Assembly (NCBI RefSeq): GCF_014861485.1
Contig: NZ_JACZHT010000002.1
Location: 186,001 to 250,000 of the forward strand
DNA: 64,000 nucleotides
From: Phaeovibrio sulfidiphilus
Lineage (GTDB): Bacteria > Pseudomonadota > Alphaproteobacteria > Rhodospirillales > Rhodospirillaceae
Direction: 5' to 3'
Positions 20,048 to 29,300 of the stretch are shown in pieces. The notes beneath the pieces were generated by a model. The model saw only the letters and a program-made list of their open reading frames with translations, did not search any database and was not told where the DNA came from. The position numbers and the translations under genes were made by a program. Numbering within the stretch: the first letter of the stretch is position 1; each line of letters opens with the position of its first letter.

Positions 20048-20688
20048 CGGGCTGTGTGCGGCGGCTGCCCTGTTCCAGGAAGGGGGCGTTGGCCGGGTCC
20101 GGTGCCCGGGCTGTTGCGCGGTTCTCTCTTTTGTGGGGCGTTTCCCGGTGTCCGCGCCATACCGGTGACGCGCGGGGGCGTTCCCGCTGCTCCGTTCCGG
20201 GCCCACCTGCACCTGCACAGGCGGGCTCTGTTGCGTCCCGGGGTAAGGGCGGGTCTCGTTTCGTCCCGGTCTCCCGGCCTCCTGATCCCGCCCGGCTGTG
20301 TGTCCGGACACGCCCCGTCCCCGTGCACCTTCGCCGCGGGAGCGTTCTGCCGCTTTGTGACCCTCCCCGCAGGTCGCCGTCCCCGCAGGTCGCCGTTCCC
20401 GGACGGGGCGGGCGGGAGGGGGGGGGCGGGGTGTGGGCTCGGGGACTGCGGGCGCGGTGGCACCTCCGCCAGCGGCTTCGGTATCAGGGGGGGGCGGACC
20501 GCACGCCCTCGGTCCGGATCGCCGCCGGAGTCGCGGATGGTCCGTCCCGTGACTCCCGCTTTGGGGGAGGGGGCGCGTTTCGTTTGGATGCGGACCGGGC
20601 GCAGCATTGGGCGCGCGGGGCTTTGCCGCCCGACTTCTTTTCAGTGCCCATGACACTTTTTTTATGGCGTTATTGTCATGCCCGAAGC

Positions 20689-20705
20689 ACTCGCTGTAAG
20701 CGAGT
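20689..20705. repeat. Perfect 7-bp inverted repeat
   Basis: ACTCGCT and AGCGAGT are separated by GTA. The dyad is operator-like or a small hairpin. It lies about 340 bases before the mucR start, and the protein that binds it, if any, is unknown. Confidence 0.6.
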
Positions 20706-20972
20706 TACCGCGGGGTGCACAGTCGGACCGATATTCGTTGGTAGGGAGAATCGCGCGGGAACAGGCCTTTGGGTGGCCCCGGTCAAGACAAAGGACGGTA
20801 TTTCGCAGCCCGTGTTTGTGATTTTGAACGGAAAAACGGTTAACGGGAAGCGGTGCACATTGGAAGTAATTTTAATTCCTGTCCATGCCACTCGGATTTG
20901 TGTTCAAGATTTTGTCATCCCGGTTGCTTCGGAATGCTGTCCTCGCGGAGCAAAAAGGGAGTTTTTTTGGTC

Positions 20973-21008
20973 TTTACGGTTTTCAAAAAAGTGAAGTATA
21001 CTTATACT
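20973..21008 (+). promoter_or_regulatory. Overlapping mucR promoters with a 14-base operator-like dyad
   Basis: Two -10 elements TATACT (20997-21002 and 21003-21008) can pair with TTTACG (20973-20978, 18-base spacing) and TTTTCA (20980-20985, 17-base spacing). The two -10 elements also form the inverted repeat AGTATA-CT-TATACT (20995-21008). A repressor bound there would block both promoters; MucR/Ros proteins are known to repress themselves, so autoregulation is a reasonable inference. Confidence 0.55.
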
Positions 21009-21045
21009 CGAAATGCCAGGCTCCTTTTTCAATGAAGGTGAGTTT

Positions 21046-21459
21046 ATGTCCAATCCCATGCCGCAAAAAGATCTGATTCAGTGCACGGCTCAAATTGTCG
21101 CCTCCTATGTCGGCAATAATACGGTGGCTGTATCCGAGCTTCCTGATCTCGTCGTGTCTGTCCACAGGTCTCTGGTGGCGCTGTCCAGTCCGCCCGTTGA
21201 GGTTGAGGAACGTCCCCAGCCGGCCGTTCCCATCCGCAAGTCGGTGACCCCGGACTACATCATCTGTCTTGAGGACGGCAAAAAGCTCAAGATGCTGAAG
21301 CGTCACCTGAAGACGGCCTACAACATGACGCCGGAAGAGTATCGCGAGCGCTGGGGTCTGTCGCCGGATTACCCGATGGTGGCCCCGAACTACGCCGTCC
21401 GACGCTCCGAGCTGGCGAAGAAGATCGGTCTCGGGACTCGCACGACCCGCCAGGGCTAG
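21046..21459 (+). CDS. mucR: Ros/MucR family transcriptional regulator
   Basis: This 137-residue protein is a member of the Ros/MucR family, which controls exopolysaccharide, motility and cell-cycle genes in alphaproteobacteria by binding AT-rich DNA. The hallmark block runs from TPDYIICLEDGKKLKMLKRH (68-87) through AYNMTPEEYRERWGL to PDYPMVAPNYA and LAKKIGLG. In classical Ros the zinc ligands are two Cys and two His; here the visible ligands are Cys74, Asp77 and His87, and the usual second His position is Ala or Tyr. The start at 21046 is chosen over the in-frame ATG 33 bases upstream because GAAGGTGAG lies just before it. The AT-rich upstream region is probably its own target. Confidence 0.95.
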   Translation: MSNPMPQKDLIQCTAQIVASYVGNNTVAVSELPDLVVSVHRSLVALSSPPVEVEERPQPAVPIRKSVTPDYIICLEDGKKLKMLKRHLKTAYNMTPEEYRERWGLSPDYPMVAPNYAVRRSELAKKIGLGTRTTRQG

Positions 21460-21578
21460 ACTCCCGCGGGACCGACGCGTTCCGGGCTGTGATGCGGGGC
21501 CCCCGTGGCCCCGCGGAGCCGTTTCCCGCCCCCGAGTGACGGGCGGAGGCCAGGTGGCCGGGGGGCTGAATGACCTCT

Positions 21579-21608
21579 TTGCCTTTCGGGCCGGAATGCG
21601 GGTATGCT
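21579..21608 (+). promoter_or_regulatory. Candidate promoter of the fur-family gene
   Basis: TTGCCT (21579-21584) and TATGCT (21603-21608) are 18 bases apart, each matching four of six consensus bases, and lie 43 bases before the ATG. Confidence 0.4.
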
Positions 21609-21651
21609 TGCGGCCCGGTGCTGCATCATTTTTTAGGAAGAGATCCCCCGC

Positions 21652-22077
21652 ATGATAACGAACATCGAAAAGCGGTGCCTTGATCAGGGCATCAAGATGA
21701 CTGAACAGCGAAGGGTGATCGCGCGGGTTTTTGCAGAAGCCAAGGATCACCCCGATGTGGAGGAGGTCTACCGTCGCGCCTCGCTCCTTGATGACCGCAT
21801 CTCCATCGCCACCGTGTACCGCACCGTCCGCCTCTTCGAGGAGGCCGGCGTGCTGGAGCGGCATGACTTCCGGGACGGGCGTGCGCGCTACGAGAAAATA
21901 TCCGATGAGGGCCAGCACGATCACCTGATTGACGTGAAAACCGGCAAGATCATCGAGTTCCAGAGTGACGAGATCGATCGTATCCGGAAGGAAATCGCCG
22001 AGAAGATGGGCTTCCGTCTTATTGGGCATACCCTTGCCCTGTATGGCGTTCCGCTCGCGTCGAAAGAGTCGGAGTAA
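21652..22077 (+). CDS. fur: Fur family metalloregulator
   Basis: The 141-residue product has the Fur winged-helix region (about 1-82) with the recognition helix SIATVYRTVRLFEEAGVL and a dimerisation/metal domain starting at GQHDHLIDVKTGKIIEF (88-103). His33, His89 and His91 are candidate metal ligands. There is no heme-regulatory or HHH motif typical of Irr, and no C-terminal CxxC zinc site. Fur or the manganese-sensing Mur form used by many alphaproteobacteria cannot be told apart here. AGGAAGAG precedes the ATG. olsB starts 30 bases after its stop, suggesting a shared transcript. Confidence 0.93.
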   Translation: MITNIEKRCLDQGIKMTEQRRVIARVFAEAKDHPDVEEVYRRASLLDDRISIATVYRTVRLFEEAGVLERHDFRDGRARYEKISDEGQHDHLIDVKTGKIIEFQSDEIDRIRKEIAEKMGFRLIGHTLALYGVPLASKESE

Positions 22078-22107
22078 GTCGGCTCCCTCTCGTTCCGGGA
22101 AGTGATG

Positions 22108-22881
22108 ATGGACAATCTGGGCGTTCTTCCAGCGGGTTCGCTTGGGGTGGGGCTTGCGAATACGGACGCCGAACTGCAGGCGGTCCAGTCCCTGCGCTAT
22201 CAGGTCTTCTACGAGGAGATGGGGGCAACCCCGACCGCGGAGATGGCCCTGCGCGGGCAGGATTTCGATGTTTTCGATCCGGTTGCCGATCATCTCCTTG
22301 TGCTGGACTATGATCTCGATCCACCCCACGGGCGGGTCGTCGGGTGCTACCGCATGCTCCGGCGCGAGCCGATGGAGCGAATCGGCCGCTTCTACAGCGC
22401 GTCCGAGTACGACATCACGCCGGTCCTGGATTTTTCCGGAAATATCATGGAGTTGGGGCGGTCCTGTGTCGCCCCGACCCACCGGAACCGGGCGACCATG
22501 CAGATGCTCTGGCGCGGACTGGCGGCCTATGTGCGCCGCCACGACGTGTCGCTTCTGTTCGGGTGCGCCAGCCTGTACGGCACGGACCCGTCGGTTCTGG
22601 CGCCCCAGCTGTCCTACCTGTACCACCGTCACCTGGCGCCGGGCGCGCTTCGGGTGCGCGCCCTTCCCGAGCTGTACCAGCCCATGGATCTCCTTCCCCC
22701 CGAGGCCATTGACACCCGCGGCGTGGTGGTCTCCCTGCCGCCGCTCATCAAGGGCTACCTGAACGTGGGCGGGTTCTTCGGGGACGGGGCCGTCATCGAC
22801 CGGCAGTTCAACACAACAGATGTCTTCGTTATTGTTGCGCTGGACCGTCTCGAGGAAAAATACCGCAGGCATTTCTTCTGA
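22108..22881 (+). CDS. olsB: Ornithine-acyl-ACP N-acyltransferase (OlsB-like GNAT)
   Basis: OlsB attaches a 3-hydroxyacyl chain to ornithine, the first step of ornithine-lipid synthesis. The acetyltransferase-like core includes LRYQVFYEEMG (about 29-39), MELGRSCVAPTHRNRATMQMLWRGLAAY and FGCASLYGTDP. The family C-terminus LPPLIKGYLNVGGFFGDGAVID with FNTTDVFVIV is clear. The start lies among GTG-ATG-ATG at 22102-22110; GGGAAG (22097-22102) is spaced best from the last ATG (22108). The gene is followed 44 bases later by the partner acyltransferase olsA, and follows a Fur-family gene. This implies synthesis of phosphorus-free membrane lipids at the inner membrane. Confidence 0.9.
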   Translation: MDNLGVLPAGSLGVGLANTDAELQAVQSLRYQVFYEEMGATPTAEMALRGQDFDVFDPVADHLLVLDYDLDPPHGRVVGCYRMLRREPMERIGRFYSASEYDITPVLDFSGNIMELGRSCVAPTHRNRATMQMLWRGLAAYVRRHDVSLLFGCASLYGTDPSVLAPQLSYLYHRHLAPGALRVRALPELYQPMDLLPPEAIDTRGVVVSLPPLIKGYLNVGGFFGDGAVIDRQFNTTDVFVIVALDRLEEKYRRHFF

Positions 22882-22925
22882 TATTGCCCACGTTTGTGTC
22901 CGCACAGCTTCAGGAGAGTGTGCCT

Positions 22926-23756
22926 GTGTCCCATGCCTTCCCCGCCCTTCTTCGCCTTGTCTGCCTTACGGTGTGGAGCCTCCTCATTGTGGGGCCCTAT
23001 GCCCTGTCCCGGACCGTGGGCTGGGGCTACCGCCGCCTGGGGGTGTTCCACTGGTGGGTCTGCTCCCGGATTCTGGGGCTGGACATCCGCAGATACGGAG
23101 CGGTGTCGGCCAACCAGCCCCTTCTGGTGGTGTCCAACCACGTGTCCTATCTGGATATCTTCATTCTCGGGCTGTGCATTCCGGGCGGCGTGTTCGTGGC
23201 CAAGGCGGAGGTCGCCGGGTGGCCGGGGCTCGGGCTGCTCGCGAAGTCGGCCCGGACGATCTTCATCGACCGGCGTCGCTCGGCCACGGGGCAGGCGGCC
23301 CGGGATATCCGCAGGCGCTTTGTCCAGGGGGATCCGCTTGTGCTGTTCCCCGAGGGGACAAGCGATGACGGGAACCGGGTGTATCCCTTTAAGAGTGCCC
23401 TTTTTTCCGTTGCGGACACCCCGGTGGTCCTTCCCGGAAACGACACGGCCTCCGAGCCCTGGGTCCAGCCGGTGACCCTGGCCTACACCCGGGTGGACGG
23501 ACTTCCCATGGGGCGGTGCCTTCGCCCGCTTTTTGCCTGGTACGGGGATATGGACCTGGCGCCCCACGCCTGGACGGTCCTGGGCTTCGGGCGTCTCGGG
23601 GTGGATGTGATCTTTCACCCGCCGGTCCGCCCGGCGGACTTCGCCTCCCGCAAGGCGCTGTCGGGGTACTGTCAGGCGCAGATTTCGGGCGGGCTGTCCC
23701 GGGCCCTGTCCGGGCGGCTGGAGGACGAGGCTCCGGCTGCGGCTTCGGGGCGGTAA
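22926..23756 (+). CDS. olsA: 1-acyl-sn-glycerol-3-phosphate acyltransferase-like (OlsA)
   Basis: This PlsC-type enzyme would add the second acyl chain to lyso-ornithine lipid. The acyltransferase motifs are NHVSYLD (HX4D, catalytic His and Asp), FIDRRR, and LFPEGTSDDG. A hydrophobic segment near the N-terminus (LLRLVCLTVWSLLIVGPYAL) anchors it to the membrane. Candidate starts are TTG 22884, GTG 22920 and GTG 22926. The AGGAGA at 22912-22917 is spaced 8 bases from 22926, which decides that start (276 residues). Its placement after olsB makes OlsA more likely than a general PlsC, but the sequence alone cannot separate them. Confidence 0.88.
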   Translation: MSHAFPALLRLVCLTVWSLLIVGPYALSRTVGWGYRRLGVFHWWVCSRILGLDIRRYGAVSANQPLLVVSNHVSYLDIFILGLCIPGGVFVAKAEVAGWPGLGLLAKSARTIFIDRRRSATGQAARDIRRRFVQGDPLVLFPEGTSDDGNRVYPFKSALFSVADTPVVLPGNDTASEPWVQPVTLAYTRVDGLPMGRCLRPLFAWYGDMDLAPHAWTVLGFGRLGVDVIFHPPVRPADFASRKALSGYCQAQISGGLSRALSGRLEDEAPAAASGR

Positions 23757-24280
23757 CGGTCGCCGCCGGAGGGCTTGCCCCGGCCAGAAAGAGGGGTGTG
23801 CGGGCGACAAGACGGGGACGGGCATCAGGAGGGTGCCCCGGAGTTATCGGGCTGCGGTTTGGCGTTGCCAGAGGGCGGCCCCGGAACTGTCTCAGAGGAG
23901 ACTGCCCCGGCAGGGGAACCTTCTGCCTGTGCCCCGGTGCTGGCGGTGCGGACCGGGTCGGACCTGCCCGCTGTCGGGCGTGCGGGCACTCGCTCCGCCG
24001 GGTCCGCTCCGGTGCAGTCCCGTCCTGTGTTCCCGCCGGTGCAGCCCGTTTTTCCTGCCCGCCCGTGGGGTGTTCCCCGTGATCGCGATCCTGCCGGTGC
24101 TGCCCTGTTATGGGGTCCAGTCGGGCGCAATCCTGTGGTGTATCCCGCCCTTCTGTGTCGTCCCCTCGGGGGGGCCGTCCGGTGGTTTTCGCCCGCCTCG
24201 CCCACCTGCGGGGTGCGGGGCGCGGTCCGGCGCCGGGTGGCTTGTCGGGGAGGGGGCCCGCCTGCGGGCGCCCCGGGGGA
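23757..24280. other. Intergenic region, convergent genes
   Basis: This 524-base GC-rich stretch lies between olsA (plus) and the DUF1192 gene (minus). No credible gene is seen. A hairpin at 24252-24274 (CCCGC-CT-GCGGG flanked by GGGG/CCCC) sits just after the DUF1192 stop but lacks a T-run. Confidence 0.5.
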
Positions 24281-24484
24281 TCAGCCCCCGCCGGTTTCCC
24301 GGGCCTTCCGGAACAGCTCCTCGGCGGCGGACAGGTGCCCCGACCGCTTGCGGACCACCTCCCTCACACGGGATATTTCCTCCTCCAGATCTGCGAGGTA
24401 GGCCTCCATCTCACTTACGCTCATGTCATCCAGAACCCTGGGAAGGAATCCGGAAACGGGGACCGTTCTTTCCTCATCGTCCAT
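24281..24484 (-). CDS. DUF1192 family small protein, 67 aa
   Basis: This small acidic, helical protein starts DDEERTVPVSGFLP and contains MSVSEMEAYLADLEEEISRV, the signature of the alphaproteobacterial DUF1192 family. A coiled-coil-like heptad pattern follows to the end. It has no signal peptide or membrane segment, and its function is unknown. The ATG at 24482-24484 precedes the conserved block; longer in-frame versions run antisense into the neighbouring oxidoreductase. It is divergent from the quinone oxidoreductase with 82 bases between starts. Confidence 0.85.
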   Translation of the reverse strand: MDDEERTVPVSGFLPRVLDDMSVSEMEAYLADLEEEISRVREVVRKRSGHLSAAEELFRKARETGGG

Positions 24485-24566
24485 AGCGGCCTTTTCTCCC
24501 TGTCGCGTATCTCCTAAACTCCGGCACTCTCGCTTATATCCGTTTTTACTCTCAGGAGTCCACCAT

Positions 24567-25589
24567 ATGCCACAATCCTCGAATAGCCCTCTGCCCCTTC
24601 CTGAAACCATGGCGTGCATCGAGATCGATGGCAAGGGCGGGCCGGAGGTTCTGAAGCCCGCCCGGCGCCCCGTTCCGGTCCCTGGCGAGGGCGAGGTGCT
24701 CATCCGGATCCGGGCTGCGGGCGTGAACGGCCCCGACCTTGTCCAGCGGCAGGGCTACTATCCGCCGCCTCCGGGAGCCTCGGACCTGCCGGGGCTCGAG
24801 GTCTCGGGAGTCATTGCCGCTCTCGGGCCCGGAGCCGGGGAGGGGCTGCGGGTCGGGATGCCGGTCTGCGCCCTTTTGACCGGGGGCGGGTACGCCGAGT
24901 ACGCCACCGCGGACGGGGCGGTCTGCCTGCCGGTTCCGGGGGATCTGAGCTTTGCCGAGGCGGCCGCCCTTCCCGAGACCACCTTCACGGTCTGGCGCAA
25001 CGTGTTCCAGATCGGGGACTTGCGCGAGGGCGACCGGTTCCTGGTCCACGGGGGCGCGAGCGGGATCGGCACCACGGCCATCCAGCTTGCGAAGGCCTTC
25101 GGTGCGACGGTCTACACCACGGCGGGCAGCCCCGAGAAGTGCGCCCTGTGCGAGCGCCTAGGGGCGGAGCGGGCCATCAACTACCGCGAGGAGGTCTACG
25201 AGGATGTGATCCGCGAGCTGGTCGGCAAGGCCGGGGTGGACGTGATCCTGGACATGGTCGGCGGTGACTACGTGGCCCGGGACATCTCCATCATGGCCGA
25301 GGGGGGTACCCGGGTGTCCATCGCCTTCAAGAAGGGCTCGAAGGTGAGTTTCGACATGATGCGCGTCATGCTCAAGCGGCTGACCCTGACGGGCTCCACG
25401 CTGCGGACCCAGCCCGTGGGCGTGAAGGCGGCCATTGCCTCGAAGCTGCGTCGCCACGTCTGGCCCCTGGTGGAGAGCGGGCGCTTCCGTCCCCACATCT
25501 ACCGCGAGCTTCCCCTGGCCGAGGCGGCCGAGGCGCACCGGCTTATGGAGGCTTCCGAGCACTCGGGCAAGGTCGTCCTCGTGCTCTGA
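24567..25589 (+). CDS. NAD(P)H:quinone oxidoreductase, PIG3-like MDR family
   Basis: This 340-residue zinc-free medium-chain dehydrogenase/reductase resembles the PIG3 (TP53I3) group that reduces quinones with NADPH. Cues are the N-terminal VNGPDLVQRQGYYPPPPGAS, the ALPETTFTVWRNVF block, the cofactor loop VHGGASGIGTTAIQLAK, and the C-terminal LAEAAEAHRLMEASEHSGKV. The catalytic-zinc cysteines of alcohol dehydrogenases are absent. AGGAG (24554-24558) lies 8 bases before the ATG at 24567, ruling out the longer in-frame start. Its physiological substrate is not known. Confidence 0.92.
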   Translation: MPQSSNSPLPLPETMACIEIDGKGGPEVLKPARRPVPVPGEGEVLIRIRAAGVNGPDLVQRQGYYPPPPGASDLPGLEVSGVIAALGPGAGEGLRVGMPVCALLTGGGYAEYATADGAVCLPVPGDLSFAEAAALPETTFTVWRNVFQIGDLREGDRFLVHGGASGIGTTAIQLAKAFGATVYTTAGSPEKCALCERLGAERAINYREEVYEDVIRELVGKAGVDVILDMVGGDYVARDISIMAEGGTRVSIAFKKGSKVSFDMMRVMLKRLTLTGSTLRTQPVGVKAAIASKLRRHVWPLVESGRFRPHIYRELPLAEAAEAHRLMEASEHSGKVVLVL

Positions 25590-26308
25590 CGGGCGGCTCT
25601 TCGGGGCCGTACCCCGCGGCTTGGCACGCCGGCGTGTTTCTTCCCCGCGCGCCGAGTTTCCGGTTGAACGGGCGTTTCCCGTGCGGTACAGATTTACCGG
25701 GGCGCTACCTTTGCGCACGTCGCAGTCTTCGGTTGCGCTGTGGGCCGACTGGCGCCCCATCGGCAGGGAGATGCTCCGGTTCCCCGTCCGGAGAAAAACC
25801 TGACGCCTCTGTTTCCGGAGGCAGCCAGGGGGTGGACCCCGGTCCGGCCTCTGTCTCCTCCGGAAACACCCTGTCCTCCCGAGAGGATCCGGATCCGGTG
25901 TCCTGCCGGTGTCCTGCCGGCGCCCGGCTGTTTCCCCAATCGGTCGGCAACCTGGGGAAAACATGACTTCCAATACGCTCTTATATCGTGTAATCCTGCA
26001 CGGGCCGGTGACGCTTCGGTGACGTCCGGGCCCGTCATTTGAGCGGGAGTCGGAGGCTCCCCGGCCTCCCGTTCTGCCGGAGGCCCTCCAAGGAATGCAG
26101 TGTCCTGATTGACCCCAATGCGTGGGGGACATTGCCGGGCCTCTTTCGGCCCCTTGCCCGTTTCCGGCCGGGCAATTCCTTGCAATCGGGTTGATTTTCG
26201 ATCACCTTTCGTCCCCAAAAGTCCGACATCTTCAGTCGGCGCAGAAACCGGGTGCCCTGTTTTTCGGGGCATCCGATCCAGGGATTTCAATAAGGGGAGA
26301 GGATGCGC
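25590..26308. promoter_or_regulatory. Intergenic region upstream of pyruvate carboxylase
   Basis: No credible gene is present. A dyad ACGGGCC / GGCCCGT (26000-26006, 26029-26035) encloses two direct copies of GGTGACG separated by CTTC and is followed by CATTTG; it could terminate the upstream gene or be a binding site. A small tandem of TGTCCTGCCGG lies near 25900-25920. Composition becomes less GC-rich from about 25960. AAGGGGAGAGG at 26292-26302 is the ribosome site of the next gene. Confidence 0.4.
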
Positions 26309-29300
26309 ATGTCCGCATTGCAGTCTCGCAAGATCAGAAAACTGCTCGTTGCCAACCGGGGCGAGATCGCCATTCGTATCTTTCGCGCAGCCAACGAGCT
26401 GGGCATCCGTACGGTGGCCCTTTACACAGAAGAGGACAAGCTCTCCCTTCACCGCTTCAAGGCTGACGAAAGTTATCTTGTGGGCAAGGGCATGGGGCCC
26501 GTCCGGGCCTACCTCTCCATCGAGGAGGTGATCCGGGTCGCCCGCGCCTGCGGTGCGGACGCCATTCACCCGGGCTACGGCTTCCTGTCCGAGAACCCGG
26601 ACTTCGCCGAGGCCTGCGCCCGCGAGGGCATCTTGTTCGTCGGCCCGCCCCCGGACGTGATGCGGGTTCTGGGCAACAAGGTGTCCGCCCGGGACATGGC
26701 GGTGCGCGCCGGCGTTGCGGTGATGCCCGCGACCGGGCCCCTTTCCACGGACATGGCCGAGGTGCGCAAGCAGGCGAAGGCCATCGGCTATCCCCTGATG
26801 CTGAAGGCGTCCTGGGGCGGCGGCGGCCGTGGCATGCGGGTCATCCACAGCGAGAAGGATCTGGAGACCCAGGTGGACGCGGGCCGGCGCGAGGCGGAAT
26901 CCGCCTTCGGAAACGGCGAGGTCTATCTCGAGAAGCTGGTCCAGCGGGCCCGTCACGTGGAGGTCCAGATCCTGGGCGACATCTACGGGACCATTGTGCA
27001 CCTGTGGGAGCGGGACTGCTCGGTCCAGCGGCGCAACCAGAAGGTCGTGGAGCGGGCCCCCGCCCCGTACCTGAACGAGGAGCAGCGCCTGGCCCTGTGC
27101 GAGAGCGCCCTCAGCCTCGCGCGCGAGGCCAACTACGTCTGTGCCGGAACCGTCGAGTACCTGATGGACGTGGACACGGGCGCCTTCTACTTCATCGAGG
27201 TCAACCCGCGCATCCAGGTGGAGCACACCATCACCGAGGAGATCACGGGCATTGATATCGTCAAGGCCCAGATCCGGATCATCGAGGGCGGCCACATCGG
27301 CAACCCGGAGGAGACCGGTGTCCCGGCCCAGCCCCAGATCCACCACAACGGCCACGCCATCCAGTGCCGGATCACCACCGAGGATCCGGAGGAGAACTTC
27401 ATCCCCGACTACGGCCGCATCAGCGCCTACCGGGGCGCTACCGGCTTCGGCATCCGTCTGGACGGGGGCACGGCCTACACGGATGCGGTCATCACCCGCT
27501 ACTATGACAGCCTTCTCGAGAAGGTGACCGCCTGGGCGCCCACGCCCACCGAGGCAATCCACCGTCTGGACCGGGCCCTGCGCGAGTTCCGGATCCGGGG
27601 CGTGGCCACCAACCTCGCCTTCGTCGAGAACCTGATCAACCACCCGAAGTTCCTCGAGGCCTCGTACACCACCCGCTTTATCGACGAGACCCCGGAGCTG
27701 TTCCACTTCGAGAAGCGCCAGGACCGGGCGACCCGGCTTCTGGGCTTCATTGCCGACGTGACGGTGAACGGAAACCCCGAGGTCAAGGGCCGCGCCCTTC
27801 CCACCCCGGGCCTGCCGCCCCGGGTGCCCGAGCTGCTGCGCGACGAGGTGCCCGAGGGAACCCGCTCGCGCCTGCTGCGGGACGGGCCCGAGGCCTTTGC
27901 CCGCTGGATGCTGGGCCAGAAGCAGGCCCTGATCACGGACACCACCTTCCGCGACGCCCACCAGTCCCTTCTGGCCACCCGGCTGCGCACCTACGACATG
28001 CTGCAGATCGCCGAGGCCTACTCCCGGAACCTGCCCCAGCTGTTCTCGCTGGAGTGCTGGGGCGGCGCCACCTTCGACGTGGCCATGCGCTTCCTGCACG
28101 AGTGCCCGTGGGAGCGTCTGGTCAAGCTGCGCGAGCGCGTGCCCAACATCCTGTTCCAGATGCTGCTGCGCGGCGCCAACGGCGTGGGCTACACGGTCTA
28201 CCCGGACAACGTGGTCAAGGGCTTCGTCTCCCGCGCCGCCGAGGCGGGCGTGGACGTGTTCCGGGTGTTCGACTCCCTGAACTGGGTGGAGAACATGCGC
28301 GTCTCCATGGACGCGGTCCTGGAAAGCGGCAAGCTGCTGGAGGCCACGATCTGCTACACGGGCGACCTGTTTGACTCGTCGCGGCCGAAGTACAATCTGG
28401 GCTACTACGTGAAGATGGCCAAGGAACTCCAGAAGGCGGGCACGCACATTCTGGGGATCAAGGACATGGCCGGTCTGGTGAAGCCCCGCGCGGCCTTCGA
28501 GCTGGTCCGGGCCCTGAAGGAGGAGACCGGGCTTCCGGTCCACTTCCACACCCACGACACCAGCGGCATCTCCGCCGCCTCGGTGCTGGAGGCCATCCGG
28601 GCCGGGGCCGACGCGGTGGACGCGGCCATGGACAGCTTCTCGGGGCTCACGTCCCAGCCGTGCATGGGCTCCATCGTCGAGGCCCTGCGGTTCTCGGACC
28701 GGGAGACGGGGATCGATCCCGTGGTCCTGCGCCAGATCAGCGACTACTGGGAGGCCGTGCGCCGCCAGTACAACGGCTTCGAGAGCGACATGAAGGCCGG
28801 CGCGTCCGAGGTCTATCTCCACGAGATGCCCGGCGGCCAGTTCACCAACCTCAAGGAGCAGGCCCGCTCCATGGGGCTGGAGGAGCGCTGGCACGAGGTG
28901 GCCCGGTCCTACTCGGATGTGAACCGCATGTTCGGCGATATCGTGAAGGTGACCCCCAGCTCGAAGGTGGTGGGGGACCTGGCGCTCTATATGGTGGGTG
29001 CGGGCCTGACGCCGGAGGACGTTACGGATCCGGCCCGGGACATCAGCTTCCCCGAGAGCGTCGTGCAGCTGATGCGCGGCGAGCTGGGGCGCCCGCCCGA
29101 GGGCTTCCCCCAGGCGCTCCAGGCCAAGGTGCTGCGCGGCGAGAAGCCCATGGAGGGCCGTCCGGGTGCTCTGGTTCCCCCGGCTGACCTGAAGGCCCGC
29201 CGCAAGGAGGCTGAGGACAAGGCCGGGCGGCCGATCTCGGACCTCGAGTTTGAGTCCTATTTGATGTATCCGAAGGTCTTCATTGACTACGTCAAGACCC

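Larger units (their letters stand above)
20048..21045. promoter_or_regulatory. 1 kb non-coding region upstream of mucR
   Basis: No open frame here has coding character; those present are long only because of high GC. The first 600 bases are very GC-rich with short tandem CGCAGGTCGCCGTCCC units near 20368-20400. From about 20640 to 21045 base composition falls sharply toward AT, and several inverted repeats occur: CATGACA / TGTCATG (20649-20655 and 20674-20680), ACTCGCT-GTA-AGCGAGT (20689-20705), and AGTATA-CT-TATACT (20995-21008). The region is a strong candidate for complex regulation or a small RNA. Confidence 0.5.
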
